Of a DNA stretch of 64,000 bases, positions 8,892-16,557 are shown piece by piece. The position numbers and the translations under genes were made by a program. The number at the start of each line of letters is the position of its first letter. The first letter of the stretch is position 1. The notes below the pieces were generated by a model. It made no database searches and had not been told where the DNA came from. It saw only the letters and a list, made by a program, of their open reading frames with translations. This stretch comes from JAHBNG01 sp039028975 (GTDB taxonomy: Bacteria > Chloroflexota > Anaerolineae > Caldilineales > Caldilineaceae), in NCBI GenBank assembly GCA_039028975.1, contig JBCCHB010000011.1, positions 1 through 64,000 on the forward strand, written 5' to 3'.

Positions 8892-9015
8892 TTTTCTATT
8901 GGTTGCTGGTCACTGGTTGCCTGCCATTTGTATGCGACTATTACCTGAAAGCAGTACTGACGAACACGCCAACCACTAAAGACCAATAACCAACGGCCAA
9001 TGACCAGCAACCAAA
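8892..9015. repeat. Intergenic TGGTC/GACCA hairpin repeat
   Basis: Left arm TTGGTTGCTGGTCACTGGTTG after the stop and right arm CCAATGACCAGCAACCAA before the next gene pair with each other across about 75 bases. The spacer also contains AAGACCAATAACCAACGG. Confidence 0.75.
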
Positions 9016-9034
9016 TCAAAGGGATTGAGGAACG

Positions 9035-9835
9035 ATGATGGTACAAGCGCCCCAAGTGCGTGAGACGAATGCATCCATAGCGAACACCGACGATCTCAAA
9101 GAGTATGCATCATACGCCACAACTTATGAGAGTGATGGGAACGAATTAGACGGATTTTTGTGCTTACCAGATGGGACTGGCCCTTTTCCGGGTGTACTTT
9201 TTAACCACGGCAGTTCTGGACTAATGAGTTCGAATAAGCCAGGGTTCGAGGCATTGGCCCGACTGGGATATGCCTCCTTTGCGGCCGTGCGCCGCGGGTA
9301 TAATGAAAATCCAGGTACCTGCTGGTGCGACAGAATCACGGCACCCTGGGGCAGCTCAGAGATGGTAGAGCAGTTGATGGTCGTGTTCGAAGAAGAGTGC
9401 CGGGACGTACTGGCAGCGCGGGACTGGCTGGCGAATCATCCACAAGTTGATGCACAGCGCATTGCCTTGATCGGAGCGTCCTTTGGCGGCGTGGTGACGG
9501 TTTTGGCATCTGAACATTCATCTATGTTCAGGGCAGGAGTAAGCTTCACTGAATCTGCACATCCTTCGTCAGAGACCTGCGTGCTTAGAGACGCTCTGCT
9601 GCGCTCAATTCGGCAGTCGACCATACCGCTCTTTCTGCTACAGGCTCAAAACGCTCAAGGACTTGAGCCTACATTTACATTGGGTAGGGAGTTGGCAAAT
9701 CTGAATAAGCCGTACAAAGTCCGCGTCTATCCAGCCGATAGGGCAAAATCTGCAGACGAACACGGGATCTTTGGCGGCTGCGTTGAGCTTTGGGGTGAAG
9801 ACGTCCAAAGGTTTCTGGATCAGTGTTTCGTCTAA
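9035..9835 (+). CDS. Dienelactone-hydrolase-like alpha/beta hydrolase
   Basis: A 266-residue alpha/beta hydrolase. The oxyanion-region motif FNHGSSG, the nucleophile elbow G-A-S-F-G in RIALIGASFGG and a late histidine in ADEHGIFGG fit the dienelactone hydrolase/peptidase S9 type. It has no signal peptide, so it is cytoplasmic. The substrate is unknown; hydrolysis of an ester siderophore is conceivable in this locus but not shown. A GAGG ribosome site precedes ATG 9035. Its stop shares one base with the next small gene (TAATG). Confidence 0.85.
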   Translation: MMVQAPQVRETNASIANTDDLKEYASYATTYESDGNELDGFLCLPDGTGPFPGVLFNHGSSGLMSSNKPGFEALARLGYASFAAVRRGYNENPGTCWCDRITAPWGSSEMVEQLMVVFEEECRDVLAARDWLANHPQVDAQRIALIGASFGGVVTVLASEHSSMFRAGVSFTESAHPSSETCVLRDALLRSIRQSTIPLFLLQAQNAQGLEPTFTLGRELANLNKPYKVRVYPADRAKSADEHGIFGGCVELWGEDVQRFLDQCFV

Positions 9836-9960
9836 TGGATATAATAACCATCGTACAAATCTCCCTGGCTGTGATCATTCTCTCCATTGTACTCTGGATT
9901 ATATTCGAGACTCGGAAGGAATATCGGCGGCTGGACAATGAACATGAGCGAGAGGATTAA
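9835..9960 (+). CDS. 41-residue single-helix membrane protein
   Basis: The ATG at 9835 overlaps the preceding stop by one base, a typical translational coupling. The product has a 24-residue hydrophobic N-terminal helix (MDIITIVQISLAVIILSIVL and onward) and then a charged tail, ETRKEYRRLDNEHERED. The topology suggests an N-out, charged C-in anchor. Its end overlaps the start of the ABC ATPase gene at 9938, so three genes are coupled in a row. A role as an accessory membrane subunit is a guess from position. Confidence 0.6.
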   Translation: MDIITIVQISLAVIILSIVLWIIFETRKEYRRLDNEHERED

Positions 9961-10927
9961 CCAAACAGTCTTTATGAATCACCGACTACACGCCCAGAAC
10001 TTGGCGCTTGCCTATGACAGCACAACGGTCATTCCTAATTTGGAGCTTGCTATTCCGGCTGGCCAAATTACCACGCTTGTGGGTCCAAATGGCTGTGGAA
10101 AATCGACGCTGCTGCGTGGGCTAGCCCGCCTCCTAAAACCAAGAAAAGGAGGTGTCCTACTCGATGGTGAGGCCATTCATACGGTCCCCACTAAAGAGCT
10201 GGCCAAGCAGCTTGGTATATTGCCCCAAAGCCCTATCGCCCCAGAGGGATTAACCGTCCACGAACTGGTTGCACAGGGGCGCTACCCTCATCAGGGCTGG
10301 TTCCAGCAGTGGTCGGCAGAGGATGAGTGCATCACCCAAGATGCGCTGGAGATCACCAAGATCGCCAGCTTCGCCGACCGCCCGCTGGATACACTCTCTG
10401 GCGGACAACGACAACGAGCCTGGATCGCGATGGCTCTGGCCCAAGAGACTGACATTCTGTTATTAGATGAACCAACTACCTTCTTAGACTTAGCCTATCA
10501 GATCGATGTATTAGATCTCCTGGTAGAGTTGAACAAACGTGGACGCACTATTGTGATGGTTCTTCATGATCTCAACCACGCTTGTCGGTATACCCATCAT
10601 CTGGTTGCTATGCGAGATGGTGAGATTCAGGCCCAAGGTGAACCAACCCAGGTCATGACAGAGGAGATGGTGCGCAACGTCTTTCAGCTCAACTCACGGA
10701 TCGTGCTCGATCCCGTTACAGAGACGCCCATGTGCATCCCTATCAGTCGGGTTGTCGAAGATCCAGAATCCAAAGTCAAAGGCACTATAGAGGATGGAGC
10801 ACCGGAATCCGATGAACAAAAAAATGAATCAGTAAGCTCTCTGGTTGATAGCGACCAGCATCCAAATGATCGTAACGCCCATAAAGCTGAAACTTTAGAG
10901 GAGTTGGAAGTCTTAAGTGGACGGTAG
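9938..10927 (+). CDS. Iron-siderophore ABC transporter ATPase (FecE/FepC type)
   Basis: A 329-residue ATPase with Walker A GPNGCGKST (49-57), signature LSGGQRQR (153-160) and Walker B LLLDEPTTFLD (DE 177-178), all of the siderophore-importer class. An unusual acidic tail of about 60 residues follows the ATPase core and looks disordered. ATG 9938 overlaps the 41-residue gene; ATG 9974 is an alternative. There is no adjacent permease: the nearest pair (11751, 12706) has its own ATPase at 13900, so this one may work with a permease elsewhere or be interchangeable. Confidence 0.88.
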   Translation: MNMSERINQTVFMNHRLHAQNLALAYDSTTVIPNLELAIPAGQITTLVGPNGCGKSTLLRGLARLLKPRKGGVLLDGEAIHTVPTKELAKQLGILPQSPIAPEGLTVHELVAQGRYPHQGWFQQWSAEDECITQDALEITKIASFADRPLDTLSGGQRQRAWIAMALAQETDILLLDEPTTFLDLAYQIDVLDLLVELNKRGRTIVMVLHDLNHACRYTHHLVAMRDGEIQAQGEPTQVMTEEMVRNVFQLNSRIVLDPVTETPMCIPISRVVEDPESKVKGTIEDGAPESDEQKNESVSSLVDSDQHPNDRNAHKAETLEELEVLSGR

Positions 10928-10992
10928 TTAGTGTTCAGTAGTCGGTGGTCAGTAGACGGTGGTCGGTTACTGACAAACTGGATAAATGACAG

Positions 10993-11107
10993 ACTAGTAC
11001 ACAACGGCTCAAATAGACCGAGAGTTAGAAGCCAGGGTTTTAGCCTGGAATCACTCTGAAATTAGGTCTTCAAAACCCTGGTTTCTTTTAGGCCGCTCTG
11101 TACTAGT
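10993..11107. repeat. 115-bp nested inverted-repeat element
   Basis: Outer arms ACTAGTACACAACGGC (10993-11008) and GCCGCTCTGTACTAGT (11092-11107) match at 14 of 16 positions. Inner arms AGAAGCCAGGGTTTT (11027-11041) and AAAACCCTGGTTTCT (11072-11086) differ at one position. The whole can fold into one long stem ending just upstream of the flavodoxin ribosome site. It may be a miniature mobile element or a regulatory leader. Confidence 0.75.
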
Positions 11108-11128
11108 ATAGAAGGAAAAATCGTAGTC

Positions 11129-11668
11129 ATGACTAAGATCGGAATCTTTTACGGTAGTAACACGGGCAATACTGAGGAAAGTGCCGAGGCCATGGAAAAG
11201 GCCCTTGCTAACGTACCAGGAGCCACTGTAGAAGTTTTAGAAATCTCTGGGACCACGGTCGGGAAAATTCCTGACTATGACAAACTTATCTTCGGCATCC
11301 CAACCTGGTATGTAGGCGAGATTCAAGAGGATTGGGATGCTGTATTGCCTGAGCTGAAAGAGATGGATTTGACCGGTAAACAGGTCGCTATCTTCGGTCA
11401 TGGCGATATGTATGGATACCCCGATACCTATCAAGATGCTATCGGCATAGTAGGTGAAATCTGCCTGGAAATCGGTACTGATCTGGTTGGCTGGTGGTCA
11501 ACTGATGGGTATGAGTACGATGAATCTATTGCTGAGGTCGACGGCATGTTCATGGGGCTTTCCTTGGATGATCACCAGACTGAGCTTCATGACGAACGGA
11601 TTGAGCAGTGGATTCAGCAGCTAATTGTTGAGTTTGCGCTTCAGCCGGAGGTGGTGGCTGGTTCGTAG
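11129..11668 (+). CDS. Long-chain flavodoxin
   Basis: A 179-residue flavodoxin, the FMN electron carrier that replaces ferredoxin when iron is scarce. The N-terminal phosphate loop is GSNTGNTE (residues 9-16), followed by the TWYVGEIQEDWD loop and the FGHGDMYGYPDTYQD loop that flank the flavin, and the extra segment around GWWSTDGYEYDES that marks the long-chain type. It is cytoplasmic. Placement among siderophore genes suits an iron-starvation role and possible electron supply to ferric reductases. A GAAGGA site lies about 12 bases before the ATG. Confidence 0.95.
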   Translation: MTKIGIFYGSNTGNTEESAEAMEKALANVPGATVEVLEISGTTVGKIPDYDKLIFGIPTWYVGEIQEDWDAVLPELKEMDLTGKQVAIFGHGDMYGYPDTYQDAIGIVGEICLEIGTDLVGWWSTDGYEYDESIAEVDGMFMGLSLDDHQTELHDERIEQWIQQLIVEFALQPEVVAGS

Positions 11669-11750
11669 TCATTGATCATTTGTTTTTCGTCAGTATTGTT
11701 GCGGGACAATGGCTAGGTACCAATGAACAATGACCAACAACAAATAACAA
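11669..11750. repeat. Intergenic hairpin repeat running into a start codon
   Basis: CATTGATCATTTGTTTTT after the flavodoxin stop faces CAATGAACAATGACCAACAA and further AACAAATAACAA up to the ATG at 11751. The start has no Shine-Dalgarno; it follows an A/C-only leader made of repeat sequence. Confidence 0.75.
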
Positions 11751-12719
11751 ATGCCCAAATTTACCCTAATTCTCTGTGTGGCAGCACTCATTGTCTTATC
11801 AATCATTTCACTCTTTCTGGGCGTGCGCAACGTCACCCTGTGGGGCCTACTCACCAACGAAGGTAATCAGATGATGGTCTTTCTAGTGAGCAGGGTGCCG
11901 CGTCTGATTGCTGTTCTCACCGCAGGGACAGGCATGAGTGTGGTTGGGCTGATTATGCAGCAATTAGCGCGCAATAAGTTTGTTACACCCTCAACCGCGG
12001 GAACGCTCCAATCGGCCAGCTTGGGAATCTTGGTGGCGCTTCTGCTCTTTGGCAGCGCCGCGGTAATTCAGAAGATGCTAATAGCTTTTACCTTTGCACT
12101 GGTCGGTACCTTTATCTTCATGCTGATTCTGGACACCATTAAGTACAAAGACGTGATTCTGGTGCCACTAGTGGGTATTATGTTTGGTGGGGTCGTTGGT
12201 TCTTTTACCATCTTTATTGCCTATCGTTATGACATGCTTCAAGCCCTCAGTTCGTGGATGGTAGGCGATTTTTCGGGCGTGCTTCGGGGGCGTTACGAGA
12301 TGCTCTACATTGCCGTCCCGTCCATTCTGTTGGCCTATCTCTATGCAGATCGCTTTACGCTGGCTGGCATGGGCGAAGATTTCGCCGTCAATCTGGGCCT
12401 TAAATACAAGCAGGCGGTCAACATTGGTTTGGCTATTATCGCGCTAACCACAGCAGCGGTTGTTTTAACCGTGGGCAGCATCCCCTTTTTGGGACTAATT
12501 GTACCCAATATCGTTACTATCTACCTGGGTGATAATATTCGGCGCACTTTGCCCATTACAGCCTTGGTAGGTGCTATTTTTGTGTTGGCTTGTGACATCG
12601 TGGGGCGGCTCATCATCTATCCCTACGAGGTGCCGATTGGCATGGTGGTAGGCGTGATTGGGAGTGCCATGTTCCTCTACTTGCTGATGCAGGGAAGCCA
12701 GCGCTATGCGACTCGTTAG
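11751..12719 (+). CDS. yclN: Catecholate-siderophore ABC permease, first subunit (YclN/FatD/CeuB type)
   Basis: A 322-residue permease of the FecCD family with about nine or ten hydrophobic helices. The block SRVPRLIAVLTAGTGMSVVG with LIMQQLARNKFVTPSTAGT just after it is characteristic of the YclN/FatD/VctD branch. It pairs with the next gene, which overlaps it by 14 bases, to form the membrane channel for a ferric siderophore. The start lies in repeat sequence without a Shine-Dalgarno. Confidence 0.9.
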   Translation: MPKFTLILCVAALIVLSIISLFLGVRNVTLWGLLTNEGNQMMVFLVSRVPRLIAVLTAGTGMSVVGLIMQQLARNKFVTPSTAGTLQSASLGILVALLLFGSAAVIQKMLIAFTFALVGTFIFMLILDTIKYKDVILVPLVGIMFGGVVGSFTIFIAYRYDMLQALSSWMVGDFSGVLRGRYEMLYIAVPSILLAYLYADRFTLAGMGEDFAVNLGLKYKQAVNIGLAIIALTTAAVVLTVGSIPFLGLIVPNIVTIYLGDNIRRTLPITALVGAIFVLACDIVGRLIIYPYEVPIGMVVGVIGSAMFLYLLMQGSQRYATR

Positions 12720-13791
12720 AGAAATGCGCTTGGGTCGCGCTCTGTCATTTCGAAGGTTTGTGCAATCGGTGGTTACCATTGGTGGAATGCTCAACCCCAT
12801 TCCGGTTGCGGCTGGCGATATGACATTGGCGATCAATCCACGAGAGATTGTGTTGAAGCAGAAGCTGCTGTTCTTGCTGCTACTGGTCTGTTTGGCAGTT
12901 GGCCTCTTTCTCTCTGTCGGCGTGACGGACTGGGGTTTTGCTCTGCCACGCCGCGGACGCAAAGTACTGACTATGATTCTGGTGGGCGCGGCCATCTCCT
13001 ATTCTACGGTACTCTTTCAGACGATTACTAACAACAAGATTCTGACGCCCAGCATTATCGGCTTTGATTCGCTTTTTGTCTTGATGCAGACGGCATTCGT
13101 TTTCTTCTTTGGCTCTCTGGCTCTGATGAGGATGGATGAGAATCTGCTCTTTCTACTCAACGCTGGTTCCATGATTTTGTTTGCGGGTGCGCTCTACCGC
13201 TGGCTATTCAACCGAGAGGGAGTGCATCTCTACTTTCTGGTTCTGGTGGGTGTTGTCTTTGGCATTCTCTTTGGCAACATCTCCAACTTTATGCAGAAAC
13301 TGCTCGACCCCAACGAGTTTTCGATTCTCCAGGATAGCCTCTTTGCCAGTATCGCCAATGCGGATCAAGAGTTACTCATGATCTCGACCATCCTCATCCT
13401 AGCGACCGCAGCCTACAGCTTCCGCTTTGCGCCCTATTTGGATGTGTTGTCGCTGGGACGAGATGTGGCCATCAACCTTGGTGTGGATCATACCCTTGTG
13501 ATCAACCGCCTTATGATCGTCATCGCCATTTTCGTCTCAATCTCCACTGCGCTGGTGGGGCCGATCACCTTCTTTGGGTTGCTGGTAGCCAATCTGGCCT
13601 ATCAGGTTATGCAGACCCATCGCCATAGCTATCTAGTGCCTGCAGCTATCTTGATGAGCATCGTTGCTCTGGTCGGTGGTCAGTTCATGTTGGAGCGAGT
13701 TTTTGCCTTCAACACTACCATCAACGTAGTCATCAACTTTGTGGGTGGGCTATATTTCTTATACTTGATATTGATGGAAGCAAGACGGTAA
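12706..13791 (+). CDS. yclO: Catecholate-siderophore ABC permease, second subunit (YclO/FatC/CeuC type)
   Basis: A 361-residue FecCD-type permease, partner of the gene at 11751. Recognisable blocks are TDWGFALPRRGRKVLTMILV, the NNKILTPSIIGFDSLF segment and GPITFFGLLVANLAYQ near the ATPase contact. The N-terminal 45 residues before the first helix are longer than usual; a start further in, at the Met of MTLAINPRE, would avoid the overlap, so the 14-base overlap is not certain. Confidence 0.9.
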   Translation: MRLVREMRLGRALSFRRFVQSVVTIGGMLNPIPVAAGDMTLAINPREIVLKQKLLFLLLLVCLAVGLFLSVGVTDWGFALPRRGRKVLTMILVGAAISYSTVLFQTITNNKILTPSIIGFDSLFVLMQTAFVFFFGSLALMRMDENLLFLLNAGSMILFAGALYRWLFNREGVHLYFLVLVGVVFGILFGNISNFMQKLLDPNEFSILQDSLFASIANADQELLMISTILILATAAYSFRFAPYLDVLSLGRDVAINLGVDHTLVINRLMIVIAIFVSISTALVGPITFFGLLVANLAYQVMQTHRHSYLVPAAILMSIVALVGGQFMLERVFAFNTTINVVINFVGGLYFLYLILMEARR

Positions 13792-13899
13792 TCGGTAATC
13801 GGTGGTCGGTAATCGGTGGCGCGAAAGGCTAATCGACTCAGGACCAAGCGACCAAGCGACTAACAGACCAAGCGACCAACAGACCAAACGACCAAGAAT
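13792..13899. repeat. Intergenic hairpin repeat with short tandem units
   Basis: GGTAATCGGTGGTCGGTAAT after the stop faces tandem GACCAAGC-type 8-base units (GACCAAGCGACCAAGCGACT and several more) before the ATG at 13900. No Shine-Dalgarno is seen for the next gene. Confidence 0.75.
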
Positions 13900-14658
13900 A
13901 TGATCGAAGTCAAAAACGTTACCAAACGATACGGCTCAAAAGCAGTAGTAGATAATGTCTCTGTTACCATCAACAAGGGCGAAATTACCTCTCTGATTGG
14001 CCCAAACGGTGCTGGCAAGAGCACGCTTCTTTCCATGATTAGCCGTTTGTTGAAGCGGGATGAGGGCCAGATCATCATCGATGGCGAGGAAGTCTCTCAA
14101 ACCAAGAGTGCCGAGCTGGCCAAAAGGCTCTCGATCCTCAAACAGGAGAATCACATCAGCGTGCGCTTGACGGTGCGCGATCTGGTCAGCTTCGGGCGTT
14201 TTCCCTATTCCCAAGGACGTCTTTCAAGTTCGGACTGGCAGCATGTTGAACGGGCAATTGAGTACATGGGGCTGGAGGAATTTGAGGATCGATTTCTCGA
14301 TCAACTTAGTGGCGGGCAGCGGCAGCGAGCCTACGTTGCCATGACTCTCTGTCAAGATACTGACTACATTCTGCTTGATGAACCACTCAATAATTTGGAT
14401 ATGAAGCATTCGGTCCAGATTATGACAGTGCTACGCCGCATGGTCGATGACTTCGGAAAGACCATTGTGCTGGTGTTGCATGACATCAACTTTGCTTCGT
14501 GTCATTCGGATCAGATTATTGCACTCAAAGAGGGCCAACTGATCAATTATGGTAGAACCGCAGATATCATCCAGACCGATGCGCTGGCCGATATCTATGA
14601 CATGACGATTCCAATTCAGGAGATCAATGGCAATCGGATCGGCATCTATTTTGTGTAG
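13900..14658 (+). CDS. yclP: Catecholate-siderophore ABC ATPase (YclP/FatE/CeuD type)
   Basis: A 252-residue ATPase with Walker A GPNGAGKST (34-42), LSGGQRQR signature and Walker B YILLDEPLNNLD. The VLVLHDINFASCHSDQIIALK block and the early RLSILKQENHISVRLTVRDLV are close to YclP/FatE proteins. It should energise the permease pair directly upstream, with the binding protein at 14879 completing a four-gene importer. Confidence 0.92.
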   Translation: MIEVKNVTKRYGSKAVVDNVSVTINKGEITSLIGPNGAGKSTLLSMISRLLKRDEGQIIIDGEEVSQTKSAELAKRLSILKQENHISVRLTVRDLVSFGRFPYSQGRLSSSDWQHVERAIEYMGLEEFEDRFLDQLSGGQRQRAYVAMTLCQDTDYILLDEPLNNLDMKHSVQIMTVLRRMVDDFGKTIVLVLHDINFASCHSDQIIALKEGQLINYGRTADIIQTDALADIYDMTIPIQEINGNRIGIYFV

Positions 14659-14710
14659 TTAGTCCTTGGTCGCTTGGTCCTTGGTCACTTGGTCTCTGGT
14701 CAGTCGAAAC

Positions 14711-14795
14711 TATACTGCGGTCGTTTTGAAAACAGCTGTTTTCCTAAGCTCTACCAGAGAGACCAAACACCTGTTTTCAAACGGAGCTGAGTATA
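14711..14795. repeat. 86-bp inverted-end element (TATACT family), copy 2
   Basis: It begins TATACTGCGGTCGTTTTGAAA and ends TTTTCAAACGGAGCTGAGTATA read in part, the reverse orientation of 3308-3393. The ends can pair and the middle holds GAAAACAGCTGTTTTC, a perfect small palindrome. It separates the ATPase and binding-protein genes of the catecholate importer. Confidence 0.75.
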
Positions 14796-14878
14796 GGTAG
14801 CTAAGGACGAACATCCAATGACAAATAACGAAATGAAAAATTTCAAGCAACCAACAACAAACCAAAAGGAATAAAGTG

Positions 14879-15838
14879 ATGATTTTCAAGAAACAGAATA
14901 AAACATTAGCGTTGATAATCGGCCTGCTGGTGCTGCTGCTATCGGCTTGTGTGCCGCTGGAGGCTACTACCGGCAGCATGGATGAAGCAGCGGAAACGGT
15001 TACCGTTACCCATCCACAAGGTGAGACGACAGTTATCAAGAATCCTCAAACCGTAGTGGTCTTCAACTACAGCGCGCTAGATACGCTCGATGCGCTTGGC
15101 ATTCCAGTAACGGGTGTTATCCAAGGCCCCATCATGCCACCTCATTTAGAACAGTACAATGGGGAAGAATATGCCTCTGTTGGTGGTATGCGCGAACCAG
15201 ACTACGAGGCCATCAATGCACTCAGCCCTGATCTGATCGTCGTTGGCCTGCGTACAGCTGGCCTTTACGAAGAGATGTCCAAGATTGCGCCTACGTTGGA
15301 CATAACGGTTGACTGGGCCAACAAATGGGAGACATTCAGTGACTACATGATCAACATTGGCATCATCTTTGATAAAGAAGCAGAGGTTGCTGAGCGACTC
15401 TCTGCGCTTGAAACACGCATTATTGAAATCAAAGCACAAGCTGAGAGCAGTGATTTACAAGGTTTAGTGGTGCTGACTTCAGGAGGGGAAGTGAGTGGCT
15501 ACGGACCAGGCTCACGCTTTGGCATGATTCACGACATGCTGGGTGTGGCCCCAACCAAAGATTCGATGGCTGCCGAGACCCACGGTGACGCCATCTCATT
15601 TGAGTTTATTCTCGAACAGAACCCCGGTGTACTTTATGTTCTCGACCGCGACGCTGCCATCGGTCAGGAGGGTGACCAATCCGCCGAGCAGATGATGGAT
15701 AATGAGCTTGTTGCCGAAACAACAGCCGGAGCCAACGAAAACATCGTTTACCTTGACCCGGTTGCCTGGTACCTGGCTGACCACGGTCTCAGCACCTTCG
15801 AGATCATGGTTAACGAGGTAGCTGAGGGGATAGAGTAA
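14879..15838 (+). CDS. yclQ: Catecholate-siderophore-binding lipoprotein (YclQ/CeuE/FatB type)
   Basis: A 319-residue Peripla_BP_2 protein with lipobox LSAC. GYGPGSRFGMIHDMLGV and the later HGDAISFEFILEQNP and LYVLDRDAAIG blocks are diagnostic of the CeuE/YclQ branch, whose members bind ferric catecholates such as petrobactin or enterobactin fragments. The late WYLADHG tyrosine fits the iron-contacting tyrosine of CeuE. ATG 14879 is chosen over GTG 14876 because AGGA then sits 8 bases upstream. It closes the importer begun at 11751. Confidence 0.93.
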   Translation: MIFKKQNKTLALIIGLLVLLLSACVPLEATTGSMDEAAETVTVTHPQGETTVIKNPQTVVVFNYSALDTLDALGIPVTGVIQGPIMPPHLEQYNGEEYASVGGMREPDYEAINALSPDLIVVGLRTAGLYEEMSKIAPTLDITVDWANKWETFSDYMINIGIIFDKEAEVAERLSALETRIIEIKAQAESSDLQGLVVLTSGGEVSGYGPGSRFGMIHDMLGVAPTKDSMAAETHGDAISFEFILEQNPGVLYVLDRDAAIGQEGDQSAEQMMDNELVAETTAGANENIVYLDPVAWYLADHGLSTFEIMVNEVAEGIE

Positions 15839-15845
15839 ATAATAA

Positions 15846-16433
15846 ATGACTAAAGAACAACTACAACCAGAAGCATTTACCAAAGCAATGGATTACCTGA
15901 ATAATCAGCAGTCCGAAAGTGTTCTGAAAATAGCCCAGGTCCTGGCCAGGTTTGATTGGGTAACAGAAGCTGAGCTAACTGGCATAGACGCCAATGGTAT
16001 TGACCTGAAGGCCAGCAGCGATGACCGTATGGAGTCCAAGCGTATTGAGTTCCCGGAAGCGGTAGAAGATGAGCGCGGTCTGCGGATGTCCCTAATGCAG
16101 CTAGCCATGGACGCGGATATTCCCGATGGCATCACTCGAGTGGCTGCCGCCCAAGTTAAAACAGCGAAGGCCAGTCGGTATCTTAAGGCGCTTTGCAACC
16201 ACTTTGCTCGGGGTGCAACTGCTGACTACGAGATTGACAAAAACGAGGTCGGCTACGGCAGTGTGATATTTGAATTTGGCGAATGCACCATGGGGGCCAA
16301 TGCTGAGATTCTCACTCTTCGAGTCTCGGCAATTAGCCAGATGCGCTTTGAGCGTGTCAAAGGCGTAATCGACAGCCATCTAGAACGCTTTGCCAATAAG
16401 GAAGAACTTCAAATCGATTGGATTGATAGTTAG
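15846..16433 (+). CDS. DUF2470-DUF2218 fusion protein
   Basis: A 195-residue soluble protein. Residues 8-88 form a degenerate DUF2470 domain (the HMN-DH histidines are replaced: YLNNQQSESVLKIAQ). Residues 97-195 form DUF2218: AQVKTAKASRYLKALCNHFA, a strand with FEFGECTM, and the ending SHLERFANKEELQIDW. DUF2218 proteins usually neighbour siderophore-interacting reductases and importers. It starts 8 bases after the binding-protein stop, so it is probably in the same operon. Molecular function is unknown. Confidence 0.85.
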   Translation: MTKEQLQPEAFTKAMDYLNNQQSESVLKIAQVLARFDWVTEAELTGIDANGIDLKASSDDRMESKRIEFPEAVEDERGLRMSLMQLAMDADIPDGITRVAAAQVKTAKASRYLKALCNHFARGATADYEIDKNEVGYGSVIFEFGECTMGANAEILTLRVSAISQMRFERVKGVIDSHLERFANKEELQIDWIDS

Positions 16434-16442
16434 GGATTGATT

Positions 16443-16503
16443 CCTGGTCATTTTTCGGCGTCCGATTACTCCACGACTCGGAAAGAAATGACAAATGACC
16501 AGG
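16443..16503. repeat. Intergenic hairpin, CCTGGTCATTT / AAATGACCAGG
   Basis: Eleven-base perfect arms at 16443-16453 and 16493-16503, with a second pairing inside (TTTCGGCGTCCGA against TCGGAAA). A/C-rich repeat (ACCACAACGACCAATACCCAA) continues towards the next gene. It is the clearest hairpin of the TGGTC/GACCA family. Confidence 0.8.
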
Positions 16504-16557
16504 GGCTAAGGACCACAACGACCAATACCCAATATTCAGAGAAAAAGGATGGAACAC

